A DNA stretch of 64,000 bases from an uncultured Acetatifactor sp. (lineage in GTDB: Bacteria; Bacillota; Clostridia; Lachnospirales; Lachnospiraceae). The stretch covers positions 36,012-100,011 of the forward strand of contig CAJUAB010000019.1 of the NCBI GenBank assembly GCA_910583845.1, read 5' to 3'. Below, piece by piece: positions 44,545 to 54,422 of this stretch (the stretch's first letter is position 1; every line of letters begins with the position of its first letter). The position numbers and the translations under genes are program-made. The notes under the pieces were generated by a model. The model was not told where the DNA came from. It did no database searches and was given only the letters and a program-made list of their open reading frames with translations.

Positions 44545-46596
44545 ATGAAAAAGATGAAAAAGCATTTAAGGAGAATAGCCTTATGCCTTTTTGCGGCGCT
44601 GCTGCTGACCGGAAGCGCGATCAGCGCGGGAGCGGACGCGCCCTACAGGACCTTTACCTTTGACGGCTATGGCTATATGATCCAGACGCAGACGGCATAT
44701 CTGCCCTACGAGACCATCACCAAGTTCGACGACGAGGCGCTGAACGGGCCCGCGGACCTGCATGTGACGGACGAGGGCAGGATCTATGTGGCGGACAGCG
44801 GCAACGCCCGCATCGTGGTGGGCGACCTGGAGGGCAATCTGCTAAAGACCATCGGAGAAGGGACGCTGGTTTCTCCCCGGGGCGTATATGTGACGGAAAA
44901 CGGCCATGTGTATGTGGCGGACCGGGACGCGGAGGCGGTGTTTGAGTTCGACGGGGACGGACAGCTGCTGAACCGCTACGGCAAGCCGGATTCCCCTCTG
45001 TACGGCGACACGCTGAGTTTTCTGCCTATCAAGCTGGTGGTAAACGACGCGGGGATCATGTATGTGATCTGTGAGTCCAACACCAACGGCATCGTGGAAA
45101 TCTCCCCCATAGAGGGGGGCACCTTCCTGGGGTACTTCGGCACCAATATGGCCTCCAGCTCCCCCATGATCGTGATCCGCAGGGCATTGGCCACCAAGGC
45201 CCAGCGGGCGAAGATGGTCTCCAACATTCCTTCCACGCCCGACAACCTGTGTATAGACGGCAAGGGCCTGATCTACACGGTGACCAGAGGCGAGGAGGAA
45301 AACACTTTAAAGAGGCTGAACATCGCCGGCAAAAACGTGATCGAGCCGGACACCTACGATGAGATACCCGCGGCGGTGGCGGCGGGCAACCACGACAATG
45401 TGTTCATGGTGTCCCAGCAGGGCTTTGTATATGAGTTCAACAGCGAGGGCGAAGCGCTCTTTGTATTCGGCGGCTCCGACGACGGCAATCAGCGGGTGGG
45501 CCTGTGTACGGTGGTGAGCGCCATTGATGTGGACCTGCAGGACCGGCTGTACATACTGGACTCTGACAAGGCGCAGATCCAGGTCTATGAGCCCACGGAG
45601 TTCACGGATCTGCTGCACAAGGCGCTGAACCTGTACTCCACGGGCCGTTACACCGAAAGCAAGGAGCCCCTGGAGGAAGTGCTGAAGATGAACAGCATGT
45701 TCGATTACGCCAACATGGCCATGGGCCGGGCTTACTTCCAGGAGGAGAACTACGAGATGGCCCGGTATTACGCCAAACTGGCCAAAGACTATATGGGCTA
45801 CTCGGAAGCCGCCTGGGAGATCCGTAATCTCTGGCTGAAAAAGTGGATTGTCCCCATCATCTGGGCGATTGTGATCCTGTGGGCGGCAGGCAAGGCGATC
45901 AAGGCGCTGGACCGGAAAAAGGGAATCCTCGCGCCGCTGCGGAAAGCGTCCGCCGGGCTGCATGAGAACCGGCGCGTCCGGGATTTCCAGTACGCCTGGT
46001 ATTTTATGAGACATCCCATAGACGGCTGCTACGGCATTGCCAGGGAGGGCAGGGCGTCCCTGTTTACAGCCAATCTTCTGGTGGTGATCTTCACCGTGGA
46101 ATATATGATCAACAAATACCTGTGCGGCTTCCTGCAAAAGACCGTCCGGGAGGGGCGCTATGAGATTTTTTCCGACATCGGCATGGTGGTGGTGGTTCTG
46201 CTGGCGCTGACCGCCTGCAACTACCTGGTGTGTACCATCAACGACGGCGAGGGCACGGTGAAGAAGATTTTCTGTTCCTTTACCTACTGCCTGACTCCTT
46301 ATGTGACTTTGATCCCGGCAGTGTTCGTGCTGTCCCATGTGGTGACAGTCAACGAACAGTTCCTGATCAGCTTCGGCTACTGCGCCATCTATGTCTGGGT
46401 GGTGGTCCTGTTTGTGCTGGCGGTGAAGGAGGTCAACAACTACACGGCCAAGGAGACCTTCAAGGTCCTGTGCCTGACCGCGTTTACCATACTGATCATG
46501 GCGCTGTTACTCTTTATCATCTATGTACTTTGGGCACAGGTATTTGAATTTATCAGTGCCATCGGCGGAGAGGTGGTGTATCGGATTGGCAATTAA
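44545..46596 (+). CDS. NHL-repeat/TPR/Yip1-domain membrane protein
   Basis: A 683-residue chimera starting at ATG 44545 after AAAAGGTGAG. A signal peptide (about 1-30) precedes an extracellular beta-propeller of NHL repeats (GPADLHVTDEGRIYVADSGNAR, SPRGVYVTENGHVYVADRD, and further blades to about 350). Two TPR-like helices follow (LHKALNLYSTGRYTESKEPLEEVL and MAMGRAYFQEENYEMARYYAKLA, about 355-415). One membrane segment (about 435-452) is followed by a C-terminal Yip1-type domain with five helices. It sits between two permease pairs, so it probably assists transport or sensing of bound glycan. The mechanism is unknown. Confidence 0.85.
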   Translation: MKKMKKHLRRIALCLFAALLLTGSAISAGADAPYRTFTFDGYGYMIQTQTAYLPYETITKFDDEALNGPADLHVTDEGRIYVADSGNARIVVGDLEGNLLKTIGEGTLVSPRGVYVTENGHVYVADRDAEAVFEFDGDGQLLNRYGKPDSPLYGDTLSFLPIKLVVNDAGIMYVICESNTNGIVEISPIEGGTFLGYFGTNMASSSPMIVIRRALATKAQRAKMVSNIPSTPDNLCIDGKGLIYTVTRGEEENTLKRLNIAGKNVIEPDTYDEIPAAVAAGNHDNVFMVSQQGFVYEFNSEGEALFVFGGSDDGNQRVGLCTVVSAIDVDLQDRLYILDSDKAQIQVYEPTEFTDLLHKALNLYSTGRYTESKEPLEEVLKMNSMFDYANMAMGRAYFQEENYEMARYYAKLAKDYMGYSEAAWEIRNLWLKKWIVPIIWAIVILWAAGKAIKALDRKKGILAPLRKASAGLHENRRVRDFQYAWYFMRHPIDGCYGIAREGRASLFTANLLVVIFTVEYMINKYLCGFLQKTVREGRYEIFSDIGMVVVVLLALTACNYLVCTINDGEGTVKKIFCSFTYCLTPYVTLIPAVFVLSHVVTVNEQFLISFGYCAIYVWVVVLFVLAVKEVNNYTAKETFKVLCLTAFTILIMALLLFIIYVLWAQVFEFISAIGGEVVYRIGN

Positions 46597-46600
46597 GGGA

Positions 46601-48778
46601 ATGAAAAAATGCATATGTGTCCTTGCGGCGGCTTTTCTGCTGGTGCTGTCGATACCGCAGCTACGTCTCACAGCCCGGGCGGCGGGCGGAGATATACCGG
46701 CTGACTATAATAAAGTGGCGGAGAGCGAGGGCTACGAACTGTACCTCTATGAGCCCACCCTGTCGATCATTCTGAGAAACAAGGCCACGGGCAAGGTGCT
46801 CCTGTCTACTTTGGCTCAGGAGGATGACAACGGGGCCAACAACAAGACCTGGACGGCCTACATGCAGTCCGGCGTGGTGCTGAGCGCCATCAAAAACGCC
46901 AACGACACCTATCAGGTGGACCTGGTGAGCTGCCCCCATACCATTGATTACAGCTATGAAGAAAGCGGATTTTCCGCAAAGATATACTGGAAGGATTATG
47001 AGTTCGGTCTCACGGTCCATGTCTCCCTGGAGGGGGACGCGCTGGTGGCGGAGGTGCCGGAGGAGTCCTTTGTGGAAAACGGAAAGGACAGCTACATCGG
47101 CACGGTGAGTCTCTTTCCCATGCTGGGTTACAGCTACCTGGACAATCAGGAAGGCTATATGTTTATCCCGGATGGCAACGGCGCGCTGATTGAGCTGGAT
47201 GACAAGGACGGGCGTTATGCCAGCGGCTACTCCCAGATGATTTACGGAACGGACGCGGGCTTTACGGAGTCCACCACCGAGACCCTGCTGTGGGGCAGAT
47301 ACCGCACGGTGAACAGCTCTGAGAAGGTGCTGGCGCCGGTGTTCGGCATGGCCCACACGGATGACCAGCTGGGCTATCTGGCCATCGTGGAAGAGGGAGA
47401 GAAGCGGGCCAGCATCGAGGCCCAGCCCAACGGCGTCATGGTGGATTACAACAGATGCTATGCCAAATTCCTGGTGCGCAGGACCTATATTCAGCCTCTG
47501 AACAACTCCAACTCCGGCACCATGACCAGCGTGGAGGCGGACAGGACCCACGGCAATCTGCGGATGCGCTATCTGCTGCTTGCCGGGGAGGACGCGGGAT
47601 ATTCGGGCATGGCGGTGGCTTACCGCGATTATCTGCTGGAAAACGGTCTGATTCAGCGGCGGGATAACAGCTATAAAACCCGCGTGGATTTTCTGGGAAC
47701 AGAGAGGGAGGAGTTTCTGATCTCCACCCGGGCCGTGGTCATGACGGACGTGGACCAGATCCGTGAAATCTACGGGCAGCTGCAGGCGGCGGGGGTTGAC
47801 TCGGTGCTCAGCGTCTACAAGGGCTGGCAGAAGGGGGGGATGTACCACATCCCCATCGGCAAATACAAGGCCGACAGCGGGATCGGGGGCACGGGCGCTC
47901 TGACGGATCTGATCCTGGATTCCGCCCAAAAGGGCTATGACCTCTATCTGTACAACGACGCGCTGCGGGCCAATCCCGAAGAGAGCAATACCACCTTCAA
48001 TATTGTCAAGAAGGTGAACAAAAGAAGACTGGAGATCAGCACAAGGGGGTATGTGTACGACACCTTCCACTATCTGCTTCCCACCAGAAGCGACTACAAT
48101 CTGGATAAGTTTGTGAAGAGCTACACCTCCAAGGGGGTGAACAATCTGGCGGTGGCGGGTGTGTCCAACAATCTGTTCTCCTACAGCTATGGCAGCAATT
48201 ATTATGACCGGATCTTCACGGCGGACACCTATCAGAGCAGCATCGCGGATATAGCCGGGCAGACCAATCTGATCCTGGAGAAGCCTTTTGCCTATCTGTG
48301 GAACTATACCGGGGCCATGCTGGATATGCCGCTGGGCACATCGGATTTCATGTATGAGGACGAAAAGGTTCCCTTTTTCTCCATCGTGCTCAAGGGTATT
48401 GTGCCCATGTATTCTGAATATGTGAACTTTGAGGCTAACAAGCAGGAGTTTCGTCTGCAGATGCTGGAGGCCGGGGTATATCCCTCCTTCTACGTGACAT
48501 ATGAGGATTCGGCGGATCTGATCTACACCAATTCGGCGGATCTGTACAGCACCAGATATTCCACCTACGGGGATACCATCGTGGAGTACGATGCGGATTT
48601 CCGCCGGGCGGCGGCGCTGACGGGAGATGCCATGATCCTCAGGCATGAGATGCTGGCGGAGGGCGTCAGCAAAGTAACCTATGACAACGGTGTGGTATTC
48701 TATATCAACTATAACCAGGACGCGGTGACAGTGGACGGCATAACCGTTGACGGTTTGTCCTATAAGGCAGGTGAGTGA
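46601..48778 (+). CDS. DUF5696-type secreted protein of sugar transport loci
   Basis: A 725-residue exported protein starting at ATG 46601, 4 bp after the previous stop, with signal peptide KKCICVLAAAFLLVLS and cleavage near ARA-AG. It has an N-terminal beta-rich half (YELYLYEPTLSIILRNKATGKVLLST; GYMFIPDGNGALIELDD) and a C-terminal barrel-like half (DQIREIYGQLQAAGVDSVLSVYKGWQ, RGYVYDTFHYLLPTRSDYNLDKFV). This fits the uncharacterised DUF5696 family that co-occurs with sugar ABC transporters in Firmicutes. The C-terminal half resembles glycosidase-type barrels, but I could not identify catalytic residues. Confidence 0.82.
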   Translation: MKKCICVLAAAFLLVLSIPQLRLTARAAGGDIPADYNKVAESEGYELYLYEPTLSIILRNKATGKVLLSTLAQEDDNGANNKTWTAYMQSGVVLSAIKNANDTYQVDLVSCPHTIDYSYEESGFSAKIYWKDYEFGLTVHVSLEGDALVAEVPEESFVENGKDSYIGTVSLFPMLGYSYLDNQEGYMFIPDGNGALIELDDKDGRYASGYSQMIYGTDAGFTESTTETLLWGRYRTVNSSEKVLAPVFGMAHTDDQLGYLAIVEEGEKRASIEAQPNGVMVDYNRCYAKFLVRRTYIQPLNNSNSGTMTSVEADRTHGNLRMRYLLLAGEDAGYSGMAVAYRDYLLENGLIQRRDNSYKTRVDFLGTEREEFLISTRAVVMTDVDQIREIYGQLQAAGVDSVLSVYKGWQKGGMYHIPIGKYKADSGIGGTGALTDLILDSAQKGYDLYLYNDALRANPEESNTTFNIVKKVNKRRLEISTRGYVYDTFHYLLPTRSDYNLDKFVKSYTSKGVNNLAVAGVSNNLFSYSYGSNYYDRIFTADTYQSSIADIAGQTNLILEKPFAYLWNYTGAMLDMPLGTSDFMYEDEKVPFFSIVLKGIVPMYSEYVNFEANKQEFRLQMLEAGVYPSFYVTYEDSADLIYTNSADLYSTRYSTYGDTIVEYDADFRRAAALTGDAMILRHEMLAEGVSKVTYDNGVVFYINYNQDAVTVDGITVDGLSYKAGE

Positions 48779-48783
48779 TGGCG

Positions 48784-49842
48784 ATGAGTAAAGAGAGCAA
48801 AAAAGAAAAAAAGGCGAAAGTGAAGATAAAACCCGGGCGTCTGGCCCGGCGGGAAGCCATCACCGGGCTGATCTTCGTGTCCCCCTGGATCATCGGTGCG
48901 GCTATATTCCTGATTTATACCCTGGGGAGTTCCTTCTGGTACGGCCTGAACAATATTCGGATCACTCCCATGGGCAAGAACTTCAACTTTGTGGGGCTGG
49001 GCAATTACACCCAGATTCTGCTGGTGGACACGGATTTTACGCCCCAGCTGACCCAGTATCTGTTCAGTACCGTCATATCGGTGCCCGTGATCGTGGTGTT
49101 CGCGCTGATCATTGCCATTCTGCTCAACGGCAAGATCCGGTGCAAGGGATTTTTCCGGCTGATCTTCTTCCTGCCGGTGATCGTTGTCAGCGGCCCGGTG
49201 ATGGGAATGCTGGCGGACCAGGGGGCGGCCACCATCTCCACCATCGACACCCAGGCCATCGGCAACGCCGTGTCGGGTTTTTTGCCCCGGTCTCTGGCGG
49301 AGAGCATTACGGAGCTTTTCAGCAATATGATTACCATACTCTGGTACTCCGGCGTACAGATTCTGATTTTCCTGTCCGCCCTGCAAAAGATCGACAGCTC
49401 CATGTATGAGGCGGCGCAGATGGACGGCGGCTCCGGCTGGGAGTGCTTCTGGAAGATCACGCTGCCCACCATCAAGCCCATGATCCTGCTGAATGTGGTG
49501 TACACCGTGGTGTTTATCTCCGGCAATGAGCAGAACGCCATTATCACGCTGATCCAGGATTCCATGTTCTCCGGAACCAAGGAGAAGGGGTACGGTTACG
49601 CGTCCGCCATGGCCTGGCTCTATTCGCTGGTGGTGGTGCTGATCGTGGTGATGTTCGCCGTGCTTCTGATGGCCCGCAAGGACGTGTATGAGCGCCAGGT
49701 GAAGCGCGCGAAGCGTGAAAGGAAGAAAGAGGCCAGGACCGTAAAACGTATTGAAAGGAGGGGAATCCGCAATGCCAGGAAGATCGAAAAAGCAAGGACA
49801 AAGCGCAAGTACAAAACCTATGACGGCTCGGGAGACTACTAA
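48784..49842 (+). CDS. Sugar ABC transporter permease (MalF type), second pair
   Basis: About 352 residues. AGGTGAG lies 8 bp before the ATG at 48784; the ATG at 48778, which overlaps the previous stop, is an alternative adding two residues. Six helices; the EAA loop is MYEAAQMDGGSGWECFWKITLPTIKP. The C-terminal 50 residues are an unusual Lys/Arg-rich tail (RVKRAKRERKKEARTVKR-like), partly overlapped by the next gene (71 bp). It is related only distantly to the first-pair permease, so the second pair is not a recent duplicate. Confidence 0.93.
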   Translation: MSKESKKEKKAKVKIKPGRLARREAITGLIFVSPWIIGAAIFLIYTLGSSFWYGLNNIRITPMGKNFNFVGLGNYTQILLVDTDFTPQLTQYLFSTVISVPVIVVFALIIAILLNGKIRCKGFFRLIFFLPVIVVSGPVMGMLADQGAATISTIDTQAIGNAVSGFLPRSLAESITELFSNMITILWYSGVQILIFLSALQKIDSSMYEAAQMDGGSGWECFWKITLPTIKPMILLNVVYTVVFISGNEQNAIITLIQDSMFSGTKEKGYGYASAMAWLYSLVVVLIVVMFAVLLMARKDVYERQVKRAKRERKKEARTVKRIERRGIRNARKIEKARTKRKYKTYDGSGDY

Positions 49843-50833
49843 AAACGTCTCCGGGGCGGCCAAAACCAAATGGAACTGGAAGCCCCACAGGCTGACGGAT
49901 GTGGAGAAAGACAAGATCAAGAAATTTTTTATGGGTTCCCGGGAAAAACAGGGTTTCCTGAAGCAGTTTGTGGTGTACGCGCTGCTGATCTGTATCGGGT
50001 TTATCTATCTGTACCCGATCCTGTATATGCTCAGCAGTTCTTTGATGACGCTGGATGATCTGCTGGATACCTCCATCAACTGGATTCCCAGCAGCTTCAA
50101 CTTCAAGAATTATGCCCAGGCGGGTTCCAGCATGAATTTCTGGCCTGTGCTGGGGCTGAGCATCATCGTGGCGGGGGTTCCCACCCTGCTCAATGTGTTG
50201 TCCTGTTCCATTGTGGGATACGGGCTGGCGAGATTTGAGTTTCCGGGAAAGAAAATTATCATGGGCGTTATTATCTTTACCTTTATCCTGCCCAGCCAGG
50301 TGACCATGATTCCCACCTATGTGCTGTACTCGAATCTCAAGATATTAAGTACGCTGTGGGCCTTTGTGGTGCCCTCGCTGCTGGCCCAGGGAATCAACGC
50401 CTCCATCTTTATCCTGATTTTCTACCAGTTTTTCAAGCAGGTACCCAAGGTACTGATTGAGGCGGCCCAGATTGACGGCGCGGGGTATTTCAAGTCCTTT
50501 GTAAGGATTTCGCTGCCTTCGGCTGCTCCCGCCATTCTGACCGTGTTCCTGTTCTCCTTTGTGTGGTACTGGAACAATTCCTACCTGACCCGGATGTATG
50601 TGTCCGGCGTTATGACCCAGTCCAAGTGGACTACATTGGTGGTACAGCTGCAAAAATTCGCCGCCAATTTCAACAGCTACGCCCAGACGGAGGCCAGCGG
50701 TGCCACCACTCTGAACGAGTCCATCAGCATGGCTGGTACGATGCTCAGCATCCTGCCCATCCTGCTCATGTACTTCGTGCTCCAGAGATACTTCGTGGAA
50801 AGCATCGACCGGGTGGGCATCACGGGAGAATAA
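49772..50833 (+). CDS. Carbohydrate ABC transporter permease (MalG type), second pair
   Basis: A 353-residue permease from ATG 49772, with AAAGGAGGGG upstream inside the preceding gene. The N-terminal 65 residues are polar and basic, which is long for the family. Then come six helices and EAA loop LIEAAQIDGAGYFKSFVRISLPSAAP (about 230-255). It ends the first transcript block: an intrinsic terminator follows at 50902. Confidence 0.94.
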   Translation: MPGRSKKQGQSASTKPMTARETTKNVSGAAKTKWNWKPHRLTDVEKDKIKKFFMGSREKQGFLKQFVVYALLICIGFIYLYPILYMLSSSLMTLDDLLDTSINWIPSSFNFKNYAQAGSSMNFWPVLGLSIIVAGVPTLLNVLSCSIVGYGLARFEFPGKKIIMGVIIFTFILPSQVTMIPTYVLYSNLKILSTLWAFVVPSLLAQGINASIFILIFYQFFKQVPKVLIEAAQIDGAGYFKSFVRISLPSAAPAILTVFLFSFVWYWNNSYLTRMYVSGVMTQSKWTTLVVQLQKFAANFNSYAQTEASGATTLNESISMAGTMLSILPILLMYFVLQRYFVESIDRVGITGE

Positions 50834-50901
50834 AGAGTCCAATGCGTAAAACTTGCTGAAAAAAATGCGCAACAGGTTTAGTTATAAGTGATCTGGATAG
50901 A

Positions 50902-50942
50902 GAAGATGCTGAAATAATTCACAATTTCAGCATCTTCTTTTA
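50902..50942 (+). terminator. Intrinsic terminator after the permease block
   Basis: A 14-bp perfect stem, GAAGATGCTGAAAT with ATTTCAGCATCTTC, an 8-base loop, then TTTTA. It separates the first seven-gene block from the second binding protein gene. The remaining AT-rich gap to 51131 probably carries a promoter (TTGACT at about 50967 with TATAAA 19 bp later is the best but poorly spaced match). Confidence 0.85.
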
Positions 50943-51131
50943 GTGAAAATTTAATAAAATTTTAATTTTGACTAAAAAAGTTAAGTTTTTTCTATAAAAG
51001 ATATGGATTTTTCCCGGGAAGTATGATATAAATGTGTTATAGAGAAAGCAAGGATCTGCGCAGGCCCCGGCCTGGCGCGGAGGGCGGCTGGACAGACAGC
51101 CGCGGAACATTTTATTCAGGAGGAAAAGACT

Positions 51132-52715
51132 ATGAAAAAGAGAAGCAGGCTTTTGGCATTACTGCTTTCCGCTTCCATGGTGGCAGGGCTGGCCGGATGT
51201 GGCAGTGACAGCGGCAACGCGGGTGAAGCGGGAGGCGATGGCGGCAGTGGTAATACGGAGCGGGCCGAGGAGGTTGTGATCAACGGTATCACGTATCACC
51301 CCGCCGCAGACCTGACCACCGACAACATTGAGCTGACTTATTTCCATTTTGATCAGGATGAGACGGTGAAGTATCTGGCGGACAGATTTATGGAGCTGTA
51401 TCCCAACATCAAGGTCAACGCGGTATATGAGAATGTGGCTACATATAACACGACACTGAACACGCTGGTGAGCAACGGCAACGCCCCGGACTGCATCATG
51501 TATTCCGATGCGGACTTCGCGCTGTCCAATATGCTGCTGGCGGATGTCTCCGAGTACTGGAATGCGGACCCTGAGACCCAGAATCTGGCGGACACCGTCA
51601 ACAGCGCGGGCCTGGGCACCTTCCAGACCAGCGGCAGATATGGCGTACCGGTGAAGTTCTTCCCCGGCGTGATGTATGTGGACCGCAATGTGCTGGAGAC
51701 CCTGAATGTGGATGTGCCCGGCATGGACTGGACCTGGAGCGAGATGATCCAGCTGATCAAGGACTGCACGGTGCTGGATTCCCCGGACGGCATGGCCTAT
51801 TACGGCCTGGGCGTTCTGAACAGACTGGATTCCTATTACGGCATCGCGGCCAGCCAGGATATCATAGGCGAGTTCGGCTACAACGGGAAGACCTTTGACC
51901 TGAGCGTGTGGGCCGTGGGCGAGCAGGATTTCGCGGATCTGAAGCTGGGCGGCTATGTGGCTCCCGCCGTTGAGACCCAGGAGAATGAGGACTGGTCGGG
52001 AGACTGGGAGAAGTGGTTTGGCTCAACGGGCCATGTGGCCATGTTCTCCGAGGCGTTCTGGACATATCAGGGCACCTGGGCCACCGAGGCCTTTACAGAC
52101 CTGAATCTGGATATTATTCCTTTCGTAGTGCCTGCGGTTTCCGAGCAGGACGCGGGTTCGGACCATCACTCCATCGCCACCATCGACTTCGGCGGCGTGA
52201 CCACCGGCTCCAAGCATCCCCGGGAGGCCTATGAACTGCTGAAATTCATGAGCTTCGGGATAGACGGCTGGAAGACAAGACTGGAGGCATACAATGACGA
52301 GTCCATTGTAAACGCGTCCGGCCTGGCTCTGAAATATGATGTTATGCCCGCTCCCATCACCAAGGACGCGGAAGTCTGGGACAGCTATATCGCCATGTAC
52401 ACCAAGGGCATGGACGAGGAACATGTGGCGCATTGGAAGAACTATTTTGCCAGCTGCATGCAGCCCATCCCCTTTGGCTGGACATCCATTGCCGGCTACT
52501 GGAACTACTGTGACGAATATTTCAACAAGATCGGCATCCATGACAAGGTGGACAGCGGCGCGTCCAAGGCGGCTGACTTTGCCACCGAGGCCACCGAGAA
52601 GGCGAATCTGTACCATGCGCAGGCCATGATCGATTACTTCGGCCCCGGCGGGTACAATGTGCTGTCCGATGAAGAAATTGCGACATATGAGCAGCAGGTT
52701 GCTGATAACTCATAA
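51132..52715 (+). CDS. Extracellular solute-binding lipoprotein, second transporter
   Basis: A 527-residue family 1 binding protein with lipobox LAGC (Cys23) and a Gly/Ser-rich linker. Features include ELTYFHFDQDETVKYLADRFMELYPNIKV, NAPDCIMYSDADFALSNMLL, YGVPVKFFPGVMYVDRNVLE and the typical late helix ATIDFGGVTTGSKHPREAYELLKFM. The ribosome site AGGAGGAAAAG is strong. It probably works with the permease pair just upstream (48784-50833), although a terminator between them allows higher expression, as is common for binding proteins. Confidence 0.94.
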   Translation: MKKRSRLLALLLSASMVAGLAGCGSDSGNAGEAGGDGGSGNTERAEEVVINGITYHPAADLTTDNIELTYFHFDQDETVKYLADRFMELYPNIKVNAVYENVATYNTTLNTLVSNGNAPDCIMYSDADFALSNMLLADVSEYWNADPETQNLADTVNSAGLGTFQTSGRYGVPVKFFPGVMYVDRNVLETLNVDVPGMDWTWSEMIQLIKDCTVLDSPDGMAYYGLGVLNRLDSYYGIAASQDIIGEFGYNGKTFDLSVWAVGEQDFADLKLGGYVAPAVETQENEDWSGDWEKWFGSTGHVAMFSEAFWTYQGTWATEAFTDLNLDIIPFVVPAVSEQDAGSDHHSIATIDFGGVTTGSKHPREAYELLKFMSFGIDGWKTRLEAYNDESIVNASGLALKYDVMPAPITKDAEVWDSYIAMYTKGMDEEHVAHWKNYFASCMQPIPFGWTSIAGYWNYCDEYFNKIGIHDKVDSGASKAADFATEATEKANLYHAQAMIDYFGPGGYNVLSDEEIATYEQQVADNS

Positions 52716-52746
52716 ATTGGAAATGATCAAAATCAGGAGGAGTAAG

Positions 52747-52767
52747 TTTGGAAGTTTTACTTCCAAA
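52747..52767. repeat. Second exact copy of the 21-bp inverted repeat
   Basis: TTTGGAAGT, TTT loop, ACTTCCAAA. It is identical over all 21 bases to 6570-6590. Here it lies between the binding protein stop and the LamG-like lipoprotein start, within what should be one transcript. Confidence 0.8.
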
Positions 52768-52822
52768 TACGAATTGGTGCAATGCCGCAGGCAAAGCCAG
52801 CGGCATGCGGAAAGGGGTAAAA

Positions 52823-54409
52823 ATGAAAAAGAAAGTTTTTGCGGCACTGTTAAGTGCCACCATGGTAATGTCCATGATGACTGCCTGCGGCAACGAGCCC
52901 GCACAGCAGCCTTCAGATGAGTCCACCCAGGAGAGCAGCGCTGTGGAGCAGAGCAGCGAACCCGCCGTGGAGAGTTCCGAGCCTGCTGCGGAGAGCAGTG
53001 AGCCCGCCACGGAGAGTTCCGAGGAGCCTGCGGGCGGCCTGGCTGAGGCGGAGCCTCTGCCCGAGGCACTGTATCACTTTGCCATGGACGGAACTGACGA
53101 GGGCATTCTGACCATGATTCAGTCCGAGGACAAGGGCGGTAATACCGGCGCTACCTTCGGCGTGGTGGAGAGCTCCACCTATGTGGATAAGGAGGGCGCG
53201 GAGCAGCCCATCGTGGTGCAGTATGCCGACGGCCCTGTGGGCAAGTGTACTTATATTGACGGAAACTTTGGCCTCAAGCTCCCCGTGGAGGCGCTCAATA
53301 CCAACGAGTATACCATTTCCTTCTGGCTGAATGCTGACAGGCTTTCCAACTATGGCCCTACTTTGCAGATCGGCAGCGATATGGGGATGGCGGATACGGA
53401 TGAAGGCGTAGCTGTCAAATGGATCAATGTGACGCAGACCGAGTGGGGCGCGAACAATGCCAAGATCTTCCCGGTGGTATGGGACAGAAACTCCGAGACC
53501 GGCGTATGGCCCTGGGTATACGCGGCGGATGATTCCATCCACGGCAAAAAAGAGTGGGTTCTGGTAACTCTGGTGGCCACAGGCGATCAGTACAATTTTG
53601 CGGATGACGGACTGGACAGAATCGCGGCGAAGTTCTATCTCAACGGCGAACTGGCATTTGACGCGGCCGAGGGTACTTACGGCGGCCTGGCTCCCGACGT
53701 GCTGACGGCGGATGACAATTTCGAGTGCCTGTTCGGCATCAATTATTGGGACAGCGTCTTCAAGGGATTTGTGGACGAGGTGTATTTCTTTGACAAGGCC
53801 CTCACCGATGGTCAGGTCGCAAGCCTGTTCCTGGAGGGCAATCCCGCTGTTGAATCCGTGGCGGAGGCACCCGCGGAGGTTGAGAACGAGGCCGAGCCCG
53901 TGGCCAATGACCACAGCGGGGTGGCCACCACGGGAACCGTCGTGGGTGCCACTGATTGCAGCACCGGCTTCTGGACCGAGTTTTCTGAGGTGACGGCGGT
54001 TCCCTCCGGCGAGTCCGTGACCGTAAACTTTGTAAACTACACCAGCGGCCTGGAGAACTGGCATAACTTTGTGGTTGTGTTACAGAATGTGGCTGATGCG
54101 CATTCCGCGGATGACAATGCGGACTACAAAGAGTATGGCGTGATGCGTGCCGACAACTTCGGCTGGGGCGGCGGTTATGACGGCATTGCCACAGCAGAGT
54201 GCGACTGGAACTGGGATACCTTCAAGGCCGATATGGACGGCGCCAACGTGGAACTGACCATCACCAACAATGGCGATACCGCCGATGTCAAAGCGGTTGT
54301 CACCACCGCGGGCGGCACGGTATACAATCAGTCCTACACCGGCGTGGCTGTGGACGGCGATCTGTACTACTGCCTGACGCTGGAAAACGCGTTCCTGGAC
54401 ATCCAGTAA
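52823..54409 (+). CDS. Lipoprotein with laminin G-like carbohydrate-binding domain
   Basis: A 528-residue surface lipoprotein from ATG 52823 (GAAAGGGG upstream) with lipobox MTAC (Cys21). A repetitive Ser/Glu linker follows (EQSSEPAVESSEPAAESSEP, about residues 35-70), then a LamG/concanavalin-like domain (about 80-340: YTISFWLNAD, FKGFVDEVYFFDKALTDGQVASLF). A second beta domain is at about 385-528 (FWTEFSEVTAVPSGESVTVNF, LENWHNFVVVLQN), similar to C-terminal modules of secreted glycosidases. No catalytic motif is visible. It likely holds polysaccharide near the transporter. It is followed by a terminator. Confidence 0.87.
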   Translation: MKKKVFAALLSATMVMSMMTACGNEPAQQPSDESTQESSAVEQSSEPAVESSEPAAESSEPATESSEEPAGGLAEAEPLPEALYHFAMDGTDEGILTMIQSEDKGGNTGATFGVVESSTYVDKEGAEQPIVVQYADGPVGKCTYIDGNFGLKLPVEALNTNEYTISFWLNADRLSNYGPTLQIGSDMGMADTDEGVAVKWINVTQTEWGANNAKIFPVVWDRNSETGVWPWVYAADDSIHGKKEWVLVTLVATGDQYNFADDGLDRIAAKFYLNGELAFDAAEGTYGGLAPDVLTADDNFECLFGINYWDSVFKGFVDEVYFFDKALTDGQVASLFLEGNPAVESVAEAPAEVENEAEPVANDHSGVATTGTVVGATDCSTGFWTEFSEVTAVPSGESVTVNFVNYTSGLENWHNFVVVLQNVADAHSADDNADYKEYGVMRADNFGWGGGYDGIATAECDWNWDTFKADMDGANVELTITNNGDTADVKAVVTTAGGTVYNQSYTGVAVDGDLYYCLTLENAFLDIQ

Positions 54410-54422
54410 ATTGCAGACAGTG

